Below are positions 16,086 to 24,760 of a stretch of 33,479 nucleotides of DNA, one piece after another. Numbering within the stretch: position 1 is the first letter of the stretch; each line of letters starts with the position of its first letter. The notes under the pieces are model-generated. The model did not search any database, had not been told where the DNA came from, and saw nothing but the letters and a program-made list of their open reading frames with translations. The DNA is from a virus. The translations under genes were made by a program, and so were the position numbers. The stretch lies in IMG/VR virus record IMGVR_UViG_3300035034_000122, positions 1 through 33,479 of that record. One strand, 5' to 3'.

Positions 16086-17316
16086 ACTTTTCAATGCTGT
16101 ATGCAAAAACAAGGACATACAGGTAATCATCGGGTCAGACATTGAGCGTATGATTTCGTCCAAGGACGTATACAACACAATTATCGCCTACTACCACAGG
16201 TACGGCAAGGTTCCAGACTTTACCATTGTACAGGACAAGCACCGCGACCTACCGGACATTGCAACAAGCGGAGACACGAAGTACTACGTTGACGAAATGC
16301 GTAACCAGTATATCAGAAACGAGATGCGTAACATCATCGCAAAGAACGGTTCGCGCGGTGATGAATTAGCCCCAGTAGACATCCTTGACAAGATTACAGC
16401 AGAACTAACAGTACTAGCCCGAGAGTCGGGTGTGGTGCGTGACGTTAACATCACTAACATTGATGACGCTGTACAGGAATTCAAGGAGCGCAAGCGCCTG
16501 TCAGACGAACGCGGTGGACTGCCGGGTATCAGTACAGGTATTCCCTACATGGACAGAGCGTACTCTACTGGGCTAATGGGGGGACACCTAATCGTGGTTA
16601 TCGGTTGGAGTGGGCACGGCAAGTCCTTATTCAGCACGTACCTAGCGTGTAAGGCATGGGAACAGGGCTTTAAGCCCATGATTGTCAGCCTAGAAATGTC
16701 CCCAGAACAGGTTCGTGACCGAGTGTACACAATGCTTGGCACAGGTCAGTTCAGCAACAAGGCAATGGGCCGTGGAGACATTGACCTTGACAGTTTTGAG
16801 GCTTGGGGTTCTAAGAACCTTGAAGACAAGCACGACTTCATTATTGTTAGTAGTGAAGGCCAGCAAGCCGTTACTCCACTGATGGTGCAGTCAAAGATTG
16901 ACCAGTACAAGCCCGATTTGGTTATTATGGACTACCAGCAGTTGTTTGACGCTTCCGAAGGTACGATGAACGAGACAGTAAAGAACAAGTCCATCAGCCG
17001 AGACTTCAAGCGCATGGCAATCAGCAACAACATTCCTATCATTAACTTGTCACAGGCTACACAGTCCGACACGAGCGACCTAGACGAAGCACCGCTCATT
17101 GAGCAGGTCGCATGGTCGAAGTCAATTCAGCACGACGCTGACCTCGCTATCGCTGTACACAAGCCGCCGAACGTTGACACGATGGAAGTTATTGCTCGTA
17201 AGTCTCGTCACGGAGAACTGTTCTGGTTCTACATTGATATGGATATTGACAAGGGTGTTTGGACGCCAACGCTAGAAGAAGGCTGGGGCGACGAAGACGA
17301 TGATGATGTTTTCTAA
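16069..17316 (+). CDS. dnaB-like: DnaB-like replicative DNA helicase
   Basis: This 415-aa protein has AAGGAG upstream of its ATG. Residues 1-140 are helical and differ from the usual DnaB N-terminal domain. Residues 150-400 are a RecA-fold motor: Walker A GWSGHGKS (179-186), a catalytic Glu in IVSLEMSPEQ, Walker B LVIMDYQQL (about 284-292), INLSQATQS with its sensor Gln, and VIARKSRHGELFWF, which contains the KxRxG-like arginine-finger region of DnaB. It is shorter than bacterial DnaB. It would unwind DNA 5' to 3' as a hexamer and recruit the primase encoded two genes downstream. The C-terminus is very acidic (GDEDDDDVF), a likely contact site. Confidence 0.9.
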   Translation: MKAEIELFNAVCKNKDIQVIIGSDIERMISSKDVYNTIIAYYHRYGKVPDFTIVQDKHRDLPDIATSGDTKYYVDEMRNQYIRNEMRNIIAKNGSRGDELAPVDILDKITAELTVLARESGVVRDVNITNIDDAVQEFKERKRLSDERGGLPGISTGIPYMDRAYSTGLMGGHLIVVIGWSGHGKSLFSTYLACKAWEQGFKPMIVSLEMSPEQVRDRVYTMLGTGQFSNKAMGRGDIDLDSFEAWGSKNLEDKHDFIIVSSEGQQAVTPLMVQSKIDQYKPDLVIMDYQQLFDASEGTMNETVKNKSISRDFKRMAISNNIPIINLSQATQSDTSDLDEAPLIEQVAWSKSIQHDADLAIAVHKPPNVDTMEVIARKSRHGELFWFYIDMDIDKGVWTPTLEEGWGDEDDDDVF

Positions 17317-17331
17317 CAGAAAGGTAAACTG

Positions 17332-17634
17332 ATGCTTGGAGGAACTAGAATGTTCACGTTCACGGGTGTGTCCCTTAAAGACCGAACCTATGAATCAATT
17401 GAGAGGAATCTAGAAGAATACTACCATAGACTTAGGAATAAGGGGTACGTGCCGGTGTTTGGGTCTGAAGATATAATATTAGGTAGCGAAAGCGACCTTT
17501 CAGTTGAGTGGAAGATGAACATAATCGGTAAAGAATGTGACGCCCCGTGGGACGTTCGCGGTGTAACGCAAGAAGGAGATATCGAATGGTTCACTACCCT
17601 AAAGGACATATCAAGAGCATACTCAACAGCCTAG
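17332..17634 (+). CDS. Protein of unknown function between helicase and primase
   Basis: This 100-aa protein starts at ATG 17332 after AGAAAGG. An internal ATG at 17350 is the alternative and would begin MFTFTGVS. It has a helical segment (ESIERNLEEYYHRLRNKGY) and beta segments (PVFGSEDIILG, LSVEWKMNIIG). Its last 49 bases overlap the primase start in another frame. No domain is recognised; position suggests a minor replication role. Confidence 0.5.
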   Translation: MLGGTRMFTFTGVSLKDRTYESIERNLEEYYHRLRNKGYVPVFGSEDIILGSESDLSVEWKMNIIGKECDAPWDVRGVTQEGDIEWFTTLKDISRAYSTA

Positions 17635-18566
17635 GAGTAGAAATAGTCCAAGAAACGGCTAACCAGTACAACTGCCTGTGCCCCTTTCATCGTAACACTG
17701 CTAGCCCTGCATTCAGTATCAATAGGGCTAGGGGGCTGTGGATTTGTTTCAACGAGTCCTGTGCGAAGACTGGCAACCTAGAACATCTAGTAATGGAGTT
17801 GTCTGGCCGTACTGAAATGGAAGCAATGCGTTACATAGGCTCGAAAGAGCCTGACAACAGCGAGTCACTTGCTGACTTGCTAGGTGAAGCATTCGCGCCA
17901 ACACCAGAATGGCCTGTGTTCCCGCAGCAGGTAGTCGCCCAGTTAGTAGAAAACTTCTGGACGGTGCCCGCAGCATACGAATATATGCAGGGGAGAGGAT
18001 TTAATGATGACACGCTCAGGTACTTTGAACTTGGATACTCACGGAAAAAGGGAGGGCAAGTTACGTATCCCGTTCACACACCTAGCGGTGACCTGTGTGT
18101 TGGGGTGGTCGGTAGAGGCGTGGCCTCAAAGTTCTTTGACAACTCGCAACACCTACCTAAGAAGAGGATACTTTACAATCTACACAACGCTAGACGAAAG
18201 TCTAACGCCGTCGTGGTGGTGGAATCTGGCTTTGACGCTCAACGAATACATCAAGCCGGATTCCCAAACGTAGTGGCAACACTAGGTTCAAGTGTGAGCG
18301 AGGAACAAGTTGCGCTCATGGCAAGAAACTTCACGGAAATACTAGTATTTTCAGACAATGACGATGCTGGTATGGCTATGAGGAAGTACATAAATAACAC
18401 AGCAAATTCCGCCGCCGTGTTGCACTGCGCGTGGGATTATGATACACTGTACCCGATGGAAGGTATTGAGCCGACGCCTCCGAAAGACGCCGGTGACCTT
18501 TCAATCGAACAGATAAAACACATGGTAAACAACCCTTTAACGTCGTATGATGTTGGGTTGCCATAA
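17586..18566 (+). CDS. dnaG-like: DnaG-like DNA primase (CHC2 zinc finger plus TOPRIM)
   Basis: I choose ATG 17586 because GAAGGAG lies 8-14 bases upstream; an earlier in-frame start at 17547 has no such site. The product is 326 aa. The N-terminal CHC2-type zinc finger has C32, H35, C54 and C59 (CPFHRN, then LWICFNESC). The TOPRIM domain has VVVVESGFDAQRIHQAG (E213) and FSDNDDAG (D257, D259), the metal-binding acids for RNA primer synthesis. The C-terminal helicase-binding domain of bacterial DnaG is absent or much reduced, usual for phage versions. It works with the DnaB-like helicase at the fork. Promoter P4 lies within its 3' end. Confidence 0.9.
   Translation: MVHYPKGHIKSILNSLGVEIVQETANQYNCLCPFHRNTASPAFSINRARGLWICFNESCAKTGNLEHLVMELSGRTEMEAMRYIGSKEPDNSESLADLLGEAFAPTPEWPVFPQQVVAQLVENFWTVPAAYEYMQGRGFNDDTLRYFELGYSRKKGGQVTYPVHTPSGDLCVGVVGRGVASKFFDNSQHLPKKRILYNLHNARRKSNAVVVVESGFDAQRIHQAGFPNVVATLGSSVSEEQVALMARNFTEILVFSDNDDAGMAMRKYINNTANSAAVLHCAWDYDTLYPMEGIEPTPPKDAGDLSIEQIKHMVNNPLTSYDVGLP
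18420..18448 (+). promoter_or_regulatory. Intragenic sigma70-like promoter P4
   Basis: TTGCAC (18420-18425), a 17-bp spacer and TACACT (18443-18448) inside the primase gene, 130 bases before the ssDNA-binding protein gene. The sequence ATGATACACT around the -10 box is identical to that of P1. It would boost the ssDNA-binding protein and polymerase above the primase level. Confidence 0.6.
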
Positions 18567-18577
18567 GGAGAAATCAA

Positions 18578-19195
18578 ATGAGTTTAGCATCACTAATCAA
18601 GCAAGGACCAGCAGCATTCGAAGAGGCTCTGGCAAGTAAGACCCGTACCAACTATTTCAGTATGAAGGACGGCGAAAGTGTTACCCTTCGCTTCTTGCAG
18701 GAGTTGGACCCCGAGTCCGAGCACGCAAGTAAGGAAGCAGGAACAGCGATTCTCGCAACTATCGTGTCGCCTCCAACTGAGGAAGGTTGGAAGTACCGTT
18801 ACGTAGTGCCTGAAGAACTGTTGTCAGAGGTTGCAGATTGGGACTTCAAGACACGGCTCCTAGTTAACGTGCTCGTATTGAAAGACGCGGCTAACGATGA
18901 GTGGGAAGTACAGTTCTGGGACACTTCGAAGGCGAATGCCCGTCAGTTGCTGGAGTTCAACAACGAAGACGGCTCAATTACTGACAAGATGTTCAAGGTT
19001 CGTCGTAGCGGTTCGTCAACGGACACAACGTATATCTTGATGCCTAAGCAGTCTGATGGCGGTATTTCTGTAGACAAGTACGTAGAGTCTATGATGCAGC
19101 CGGAAGACTACTTGACGGAACTTACCAAGCAGGCAATTGAGCGTCACACTGGTCCCGAGGACAAGTCTGACACCGCCGCTGGGGACTGGACCTGA
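18578..19195 (+). CDS. Probable single-stranded DNA-binding protein
   Basis: This 205-aa protein has TAAGGAGA before its ATG. Strands in residues 25-125 (NYFSMKDGESVTLRFLQEL, AILATIVSPP, WKYRYVVP, RLLVNVLVL, WEVQFWDTS) look like an OB fold, and the C-terminus is acidic with terminal Trp-Thr (EDKSDTAAGDWT), a tail type common in SSBs. It lies between primase and polymerase, where many phages encode their SSB, and has its own promoter, P4, fitting a protein needed in large amounts. No zinc ligands like those of T4 gp32 are present. The identity comes from fold impression and context. Confidence 0.6.
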   Translation: MSLASLIKQGPAAFEEALASKTRTNYFSMKDGESVTLRFLQELDPESEHASKEAGTAILATIVSPPTEEGWKYRYVVPEELLSEVADWDFKTRLLVNVLVLKDAANDEWEVQFWDTSKANARQLLEFNNEDGSITDKMFKVRRSGSSTDTTYILMPKQSDGGISVDKYVESMMQPEDYLTELTKQAIERHTGPEDKSDTAAGDWT

Positions 19196-19196
19196 A

Positions 19197-19373
19197 ATGA
19201 AGATTTATGACAGATGTCGGTATGCCTTCAAGATACGTGGGAGTTGCAATAACCAGAACTTTGGTAATGAATACTGTTACTACCACATTAAGGTGCTTGG
19301 CGGACTAATCGTACCGGAATCAACGGTCGTAACTCTTTCAAGTCTCCCGTCGTATTCAAATATAGGTGACTGA
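19197..19373 (+). CDS. 58-aa Cys/His zinc-finger-like protein
   Basis: I place the start at ATG 19197, just after the previous stop; the longer frame would overlap the SSB gene for no reason. C7, C17, C27 and H30 (CRYAFKIRGSC, EYCYYH) form a CCCH arrangement likely to bind zinc. The rest is a hydrophobic strand and a Ser-rich tail. The ribosome binding site is weak. Function is unknown. Confidence 0.5.
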   Translation: MKIYDRCRYAFKIRGSCNNQNFGNEYCYYHIKVLGGLIVPESTVVTLSSLPSYSNIGD

Positions 19374-19481
19374 CCGGTAGGGGTGTCGCAGTAAAACGCA
19401 GCGGTACTTAAATGAGGCGGCTTAATAGTCCGCCCTGCCCAGTCAACACATGACTACACTCCACGTCGAATAGGAGAAAGA
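19374..19481 (+). other. Non-coding gap before the polymerase gene
   Basis: This 108-bp gap holds a 5-bp inverted repeat (GGCGG at 19416-19420, CCGCC at 19430-19434) and a short repeat of CGCAG. There is no T-run, so terminator function is not supported. TAGGAGAAAG at its right end is the polymerase ribosome binding site. I see no clear promoter. Confidence 0.4.
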
Positions 19482-22400
19482 ATGACATTCACGCACCTAC
19501 ACGTTCACAGTCACTACAGTCTGATGGACGGAATTGACAGCCCCACAGAACTAGTAAAAGCCGCAAAGGCCGCAGGCCAGCCCGGTATAGCAATCACAGA
19601 CCATGGTGTCCTTTCTGGTCACCGGGAACTGTACAGAGCCTGCAAAGAATACGGTATTAAGCCGGTGTTCGGAGTAGAGGCATATATCAGCCCAACAGAC
19701 CGTTTCGACAAGCGCGGTAAGGCTGACCGTAAAGACGGTACCGACGTGTTCAACCATATCATCCTGTTAGCCAAGAACCAACAGGGTTATGAAAACATCA
19801 ACCGTATGTCAGAAATAGGGTGGGAAGAAGGCTTTTACTACAAGCCGCGCATCGACACTGACCTGCTGGTAGAAAACAGTGAAGGCGTCATGGTGCTTAC
19901 TGGATGCCTTAATGGTATTCCTGCCAAGGCAATCGAAGCAGGAAACCTGCGCGGTGCCTATGAATGGCTTAGCCGTATGAAAACCACCTTTGATGACGAC
20001 TTGTATGTAGAAGTTCAGGCACACAATCCTGACTATATCAACAACTGGCTGTCAGCACTGGCGAGTGACCTAGGAATTAAGGTCGTTGCTACTAGCGACT
20101 GCCACAGGGCACATGAGCGCGACAAGGACTTGCAGGACGCATTCCTTATCATGTCCACGTATCCTAAAAAGGCTAAGGGCGCTAACTATAACAACATTAA
20201 GGATATGGACTTGATGGAGGGTCTAGACAGACTGTACCCAGACAGAACTATGACGTTCAAGAACTGGAACCTGTATATTCAGACACGTGAAGAACTGGAA
20301 GCAGACTTCGACGGTTTTGGCGGTAGTGCAATCTTTGACAACAGTCTTGAAGTTCTAGACAAGGTAGAAGACTATGAGTACTATGAAGCACTAGACTTGT
20401 TGCCAGAAGTAGTTGACGACCCCGGCGATGAGTTAGAAACACTGTGCTTGAAGGGCATGGTTAAGATGGGCTTGCGCAGCAAGGAATACCACGAGCGCCT
20501 TAACGAAGAACTAGCCGTAATCAAGGGTAAGAACTTTAGTAAGTACTTTTTAGTGCTGGCTGACGTAGTTGATTACTGCAACCGCGAAGATATTCTAGTA
20601 GGACCGGGCCGTGGGTCGGCTGTTGGTTCGCTCGTATGCTACCTACTCGGTGTCACAAAGGCTGACCCCCTCAAATACGACTTGCTGTTCGCTAGGTTCT
20701 TGAACGCAGAACGTAATGACTATCCAGACGTTGACCTCGACTTCCCCAAGCACAAGCGCTGGATGGTAAAGGAATACGTTAAGGAAAAGTACGGCTACAC
20801 AGCCAACATTATCACGTACGGTCACTTTTCAGACAAGTCTGCGTTACAGGCTGCTGGCCGGGTGTTGTGTATTTCCCCTAACAGAGTGAACAAGGTCACA
20901 AAGAAGATTGAAACCTTTGAGGACTACGAGCAGTCTAAGGATGACTACATCGCTAAGTTCCGTAGGTCATACCCCCACGTACTGCCACTGGCTAGGCGGC
21001 TGCACGGTCGTATCAGTCAGTCAGGAATGCACGCTGGCGGTGTTGTTATTTCTAGTGAGCCTATCAGTAAGTTTGCTCCTATGGAAACCAAGGACGACCC
21101 AGACGGCGACGGTAGGGTACAGGTAGTGGCTCTGGACATGAAGGAACTAGAATCCATTGGGCTTATCAAGTTCGACTTTTTAGCCAACAAGTCACTAGAC
21201 GTTATTGAACTAGCAGCGAAGAAGGTTGGAATGTCGTTCGAAGACATCTATAATATTCCACTGGAAGACGAAGAATGCTTGAAACAGTTTGACGAAGCCC
21301 ACACCACCGGTGTGTTCCAGTGCGACACTAATCCATACAGGAAGGTGCTACAGCAGTACCCAATTGAAAAGTTCATTGACGTTGCTATCAGTAACGCCCT
21401 TGTGCGACCGGGAGCGATGAACACGGTGGGTAAGGACTACATTGAGCGTGCGAACGGTAGGCAACCTGTCACCTATGTACACCCAATCCTCAAGGACTAC
21501 ACTGAATACACCCTTGGTGAAATTATCACGCAGGAGCAGGTGATGCTTACTGCTGTTAGGCTGGGTGGCATGTCGTGGTCAGACGCAGACCGCCTCCGTG
21601 AAATTATTGGTAAGAAGAAAGACCCTGCTGAGTTCGCCAAGTACAAGCAGTCATTTATGGACGGGGCTACAAAGAACGTAACGACTGCTGTAGCGAATAG
21701 GTTGTGGACTGACTTTGAGGCCCATGCGGGCTATTCATTTAATTTAAGTCACTCTGTAGCATACAGTATGATTAGTATGTGGACGATGTGGTTCAGAGTG
21801 AATTACCCGCAACAGTACATGGCTTCGCTACTCAATGTGGAAGACGATAAGAATGAAGTCACGAAACTACTGGTGTCGTGCGACAGGCTAAACATCGCTG
21901 TATATCTACCAGACATCAATAAGTCAGGTAAATCGTTCACAGAATACGAGGACGGAGTTCGTTTCGGTCTGTGTGACGTGAAGTACATCGCGGACAAGTC
22001 ATTTGCCAACATCGACCGCTACCGTCCTTATGCAGATATGGATGAACTAATGAAGGTTAAGAAAACCAAGTACAGTGGCGTGGGTGTACGTCAGGTAGAA
22101 GCACTAGAGTGGACTGGAGCATTGAAGTCGCTCGGTGGACCTGACGCCGAAGAGTCTAAGATGTATGAATACCTTGGATTGCCTACGTTCGACGTACCGG
22201 AACTGGCTAACGATGACTACATTTCGGATGCTGTTGACTTTGACGAGGACGGTGCTTACCTATTGGCCGGTATGGTTCAAGACGTAAAGCGCAACAAGAA
22301 CTGGACGTTGATTGATATGATTGACGACACAGGCAACGTAGGGTTCTTCGACAACCGTGACGGCGGGAACAGTCCTGTGCAGAAAGGTGAATACTACTAC

Positions 22401-22730
22401 TTCATTATCGCTAACAACAATGTAGCGAAGATGTACACGCCAGAAGAACTAATAGATGAGCCGTCTGCGTTGACGAACTACCTGACTTGTGATATACTGG
22501 AGTTGCTTGGAAACAGGTCTAGGTACGTCGTAAACATCAATAAGTCACGTACTAGGGGTGGCAAGCCAAAGGCCGAAATCATCACTGCATCTGCCGACGG
22601 ACTAGAACGTTATATGGTCTACAGCAAAGGCTACAACAGACTGATGATGATTATTCAAGAAGGTCAAGCCCACGACTTTAAGGTGTCCACAACCGACTGG
22701 GGCGCTACAGTTATTAACAATGCACGATGA
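19482..22730 (+). CDS. dnaE-like: DNA polymerase III alpha subunit-like (C-family) replicative polymerase
   Basis: This 1082-aa protein is close to full DnaE length. The N-terminal PHP domain has HLHVHSHYSLMDG (residues 5-17) and ITDHGVLSG, and the metal-binding His and Asp look intact, so it may retain phosphoesterase or proofreading activity. Nucleotide-binding GPGRGSAVGS lies near residue 375. The palm carboxylates are in PDVDLDF (D418, D420) and IKFDFLAN (D565). A helix-hairpin-helix region (SGVGVRQVEAL) and an OB domain (AGMVQDVKRNKNWTLIDMID) follow. It extends the primer on the leading and lagging strands. No clamp or clamp loader gene is in the window, so host factors may be used. There is no intein. 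Promoter P5 lies in its 3' end. Confidence 0.93.
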   Translation: MTFTHLHVHSHYSLMDGIDSPTELVKAAKAAGQPGIAITDHGVLSGHRELYRACKEYGIKPVFGVEAYISPTDRFDKRGKADRKDGTDVFNHIILLAKNQQGYENINRMSEIGWEEGFYYKPRIDTDLLVENSEGVMVLTGCLNGIPAKAIEAGNLRGAYEWLSRMKTTFDDDLYVEVQAHNPDYINNWLSALASDLGIKVVATSDCHRAHERDKDLQDAFLIMSTYPKKAKGANYNNIKDMDLMEGLDRLYPDRTMTFKNWNLYIQTREELEADFDGFGGSAIFDNSLEVLDKVEDYEYYEALDLLPEVVDDPGDELETLCLKGMVKMGLRSKEYHERLNEELAVIKGKNFSKYFLVLADVVDYCNREDILVGPGRGSAVGSLVCYLLGVTKADPLKYDLLFARFLNAERNDYPDVDLDFPKHKRWMVKEYVKEKYGYTANIITYGHFSDKSALQAAGRVLCISPNRVNKVTKKIETFEDYEQSKDDYIAKFRRSYPHVLPLARRLHGRISQSGMHAGGVVISSEPISKFAPMETKDDPDGDGRVQVVALDMKELESIGLIKFDFLANKSLDVIELAAKKVGMSFEDIYNIPLEDEECLKQFDEAHTTGVFQCDTNPYRKVLQQYPIEKFIDVAISNALVRPGAMNTVGKDYIERANGRQPVTYVHPILKDYTEYTLGEIITQEQVMLTAVRLGGMSWSDADRLREIIGKKKDPAEFAKYKQSFMDGATKNVTTAVANRLWTDFEAHAGYSFNLSHSVAYSMISMWTMWFRVNYPQQYMASLLNVEDDKNEVTKLLVSCDRLNIAVYLPDINKSGKSFTEYEDGVRFGLCDVKYIADKSFANIDRYRPYADMDELMKVKKTKYSGVGVRQVEALEWTGALKSLGGPDAEESKMYEYLGLPTFDVPELANDDYISDAVDFDEDGAYLLAGMVQDVKRNKNWTLIDMIDDTGNVGFFDNRDGGNSPVQKGEYYYFIIANNNVAKMYTPEELIDEPSALTNYLTCDILELLGNRSRYVVNINKSRTRGGKPKAEIITASADGLERYMVYSKGYNRLMMIIQEGQAHDFKVSTTDWGATVINNAR
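22470..22498 (+). promoter_or_regulatory. Intragenic sigma70-like promoter P5
   Basis: TTGACG (22470-22475), a 17-bp spacer and TATACT (22493-22498), with TGTGA directly before the -10 box. It is inside the polymerase gene, 240 bases upstream of the MazG gene, and could start a separate transcript for the recombination cluster. Confidence 0.6.
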
Positions 22731-22740
22731 AAGGAACACC

Positions 22741-23073
22741 ATGTCACTGACATTCGAAGACTATCAGGCAGAATCAGCAACAACTGCTATCTATCCTGAG
22801 CAGTACCAATTACTCTACCCAGCCCTAGGTCTGGCTTCAGAAGCAGGTGAAGTTGCCGGAAAGGTAAAGAAGATTATGCGAGACAAGGATGGAGATGTTA
22901 CTACGAGTGATGCCGAAGAAATTGGCAAAGAACTTGGTGACGTGTTGTGGTACATATCCGCTATCTGTCACGACCTAGGTGTTGACCTAAGCAGCGTGGC
23001 ACAGTTCAACTTAGACAAGTTGAGCCATAGGAAGCAGCGTGGCGTGCTGGGAGGCAGCGGTGACAATCGTTGA
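22741..23073 (+). CDS. mazG-like: MazG-like nucleoside triphosphate pyrophosphohydrolase
   Basis: I choose ATG 22741, preceded by AAAGGA; the product is 110 aa. The MazG helical motif is complete: EAGE (E34, E37) and ELGD (E64, D67), the ExxE...ExxD metal site, followed by VLWYISAICHDLGVDL. Enzymes of this family hydrolyse NTPs or dNTPs to monophosphates and pyrophosphate. In phages they are proposed to adjust nucleotide pools or alarmone levels during infection. It lies directly after the polymerase, in line with a nucleotide-pool role, and overlaps the next gene by 14 bases. Confidence 0.85.
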   Translation: MSLTFEDYQAESATTAIYPEQYQLLYPALGLASEAGEVAGKVKKIMRDKDGDVTTSDAEEIGKELGDVLWYISAICHDLGVDLSSVAQFNLDKLSHRKQRGVLGGSGDNR

Positions 23074-23233
23074 AGCCTATGTACTAAAGTCGTCCAGTGG
23101 TAAGACCGTACTGGTCATAGAGTCACTGGACGACTACTACATTAGGAAGATTTTAAAGAAACTGCAAGGACTGAGAGAAAAAGACCTAAAGGAATTGTTT
23201 AGGCAACTGGAGGATTACATTGACGAAGATTGA
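23060..23233 (+). CDS. 57-aa protein of unknown function
   Basis: I choose GTG 23060 because GGGAGG is 5 bases upstream. A strand pair (VEAYVLKSSSGKTVLVIESL) is followed by a long charged helix (LKKLQGLREKDLKELFRQLE). It overlaps MazG by 14 bases and the RecA gene by 14 bases, so it is translated in the same coupled string. No family is recognised. Confidence 0.5.
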   Translation: MTIVEAYVLKSSSGKTVLVIESLDDYYIRKILKKLQGLREKDLKELFRQLEDYIDED

Positions 23234-24200
23234 AGACGTACTGGCAAATATAGACAGTAAACTTAGAAAGCACCTAACAACTGGTGAAAACATGCGCTCC
23301 GAGCGACTAGAACTGCCTAGCCTAGGACTTACAAAGGCGCTCGGCGGTGGCTTAGGGTACGGAAGAATAGCAACCGTCCACGGCAGTAAGTCAGCGGGTA
23401 AGTCCAGTTCGATGCTACAGGCCATAGGTATGGCGCAGAAGCAAGGTAAAGTATGTGCTTGGGTTGATGCTGAAAAAGCATTTGATTCAGACTGGGCAGA
23501 ACGGCTGGGTGTAGACACATCAAAAAAAATAGTAAGCAAGGCGGCGGACATGCACCGCGCGGGAGATGAATGCGTGGCGTTAATTAATGCCGGTGCTGAC
23601 GTTATCGTGGTAGACAGCATTAGCGCCTTAATTCAACCTTCATTCATGGACAGGGACGGTGGACTGGCAGGCATGGATAGCACTAGGAAGTTGGGTAGTT
23701 TCTCGTCAGGCATCAAGGCTCTAATTAGGTCAATTAACTTTGTCAACGACAATACACTTGTTGTCTTTATCAGTCAGCAGACTACATACATTGGTCAGTC
23801 GTATACAAAGCAGGTGCCCGAAGGCGGCAATGCAATTGAGTACTATAGCAGTCAAGTTGTAAAACTTAACAGTACTCCCTCAAAGACTATTAGTAAGCAG
23901 GTTAACGTAGGTAACAAGATTTTTGATGGCGTTGTTGGCCGTGAAGTTGAATGGACGGTCCAGTTTAATAAGTTAGGTCACGATGGGGAAACAGGCAAGT
24001 ACGAGTTTTATCATACTGGCGACAGCGTAGGGATAGACCAGCGACTAGAACTAGTGTCACTGGCCCTAGAAGCCTCTGTGTTCGAAAGGAGCGGTGCTTG
24101 GTACAAGTACGGCGACGAGAAATTTCACGGCGCTCCTGCGGCGATTGAGTGGCTTTCCGACGATGCAAACTTTAAGGAAGTAAAGGGGAAGGTACTATGA
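23220..24200 (+). CDS. recA-like: RecA-like recombinase
   Basis: This 326-aa protein starts at TTG 23220 with GGAGG about 8 bases upstream. Walker A is GSKSAGKSS (residues 55-63). RecA landmarks follow in order: VDAEKAFDSDWAERLGVD, VIVVDSISAL (Walker B), FISQQTTYIG (Gln switch), and GGNAIEYYSSQVVKL, equivalent to the RecA GGxALKFYAS element. The C-terminal domain is short. It would form filaments on ssDNA and promote strand exchange. It is closer to RecA than to Sak4-type proteins because of the GGNA and DAEK motifs. It is the centre of a recombination cluster with Cas4-like and RuvC-like nucleases. Confidence 0.9.
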   Translation: MTKIEDVLANIDSKLRKHLTTGENMRSERLELPSLGLTKALGGGLGYGRIATVHGSKSAGKSSSMLQAIGMAQKQGKVCAWVDAEKAFDSDWAERLGVDTSKKIVSKAADMHRAGDECVALINAGADVIVVDSISALIQPSFMDRDGGLAGMDSTRKLGSFSSGIKALIRSINFVNDNTLVVFISQQTTYIGQSYTKQVPEGGNAIEYYSSQVVKLNSTPSKTISKQVNVGNKIFDGVVGREVEWTVQFNKLGHDGETGKYEFYHTGDSVGIDQRLELVSLALEASVFERSGAWYKYGDEKFHGAPAAIEWLSDDANFKEVKGKVL

Positions 24201-24394
24201 GCATGAAAGACTTTCGCAACAGCAAGCCACCGGTGCCAGAAGGTTGGTCTGCTTTAGAAGGAATATGGCAGTGTACTGAATGTGAAAACATAACCGATGC
24301 AGCACTGTACAATTCTGAAAGTGGTATGGTTAGTAACATATGCGAAGACCATAGAGACGCAGAAATATACATAGGCAGGGGGCGCGGTGAGTGA
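24197..24394 (+). CDS. 65-aa zinc-binding-like protein
   Basis: It starts in an ATGA overlap with the recA-like gene, with AAGGGGAAGG upstream. C26/C29 (CTEC) and C49/H52 (CEDH) form a CCCH zinc knuckle pair with a 19-residue loop. The rest is polar. Function is unknown; translation is coupled to RecA. Confidence 0.5.
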   Translation: MSMKDFRNSKPPVPEGWSALEGIWQCTECENITDAALYNSESGMVSNICEDHRDAEIYIGRGRGE

Positions 24395-24686
24395 AGCAAC
24401 GCACGCCAAAAAAGACGGTGCCGAACTACAGCGCAACAGCGGTAGAGGGTCGCACGCTAAGGGTGATGCCAGACTAGACACTGTTACCGGTCTATACGTT
24501 ATTGACTACAAAGAATATGGTAAGTCGTACGGCATAAGTAAAGACAACTGGGCTAAGATTTGCAGTGACGCACTACAGGTTGATTTTAATTCCGAGCCGG
24601 TGCTAAAACTTGTGCTGGGTGGCGTTACCGAGGTCGCTGTGCTAGACTGGTCTTGGTTCCTCGCACTCGCTAACAAGGAGGCATAA
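24387..24686 (+). CDS. PD-(D/E)XK nuclease-like protein (Holliday-junction-resolvase-like)
   Basis: This 99-aa protein uses a GTG start within the previous gene (8-base overlap). The arrangement E13 in GAELQRN, NSGRGSHAKGDARLD with D27/D31, then YVIDYKE with D40 and K42, then a helix (SKDNWAKICSDAL) and VLKLVLGG, fits the core of small PD-(D/E)XK nucleases found in phages. Some of these cut Holliday junctions or branched DNA. The second motif is D-Y-K rather than the more usual E-x-K. A RuvC-like protein is also encoded, so this would be a second structure-specific nuclease. Confidence 0.6.
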   Translation: MSEATHAKKDGAELQRNSGRGSHAKGDARLDTVTGLYVIDYKEYGKSYGISKDNWAKICSDALQVDFNSEPVLKLVLGGVTEVAVLDWSWFLALANKEA

Positions 24687-24760
24687 TGAATAATACTAAG
24701 TATAGTAAATGGATTCATAGTGGAGTACGTGCTGAATACCCCGGTGGTGGGTTTGTATGA
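24686..24760 (+). CDS. 24-aa mini-ORF with strong ribosome binding site
   Basis: ATG 24686 overlaps the previous stop (TAATG) and follows AAGGAGG with good spacing. The 24-codon frame ends in an ATGA overlap with the next gene. It is either a real micropeptide (starting MNNTKYSKWIHSGVRAEY) or a translational bridge to the zinc protein downstream. Confidence 0.4.
   Translation: MNNTKYSKWIHSGVRAEYPGGGFV

Noticed and set aside
19413-19454. 13-codon leader ORF before the polymerase
   Set aside because: It has no ribosome binding site, and nothing indicates attenuation.
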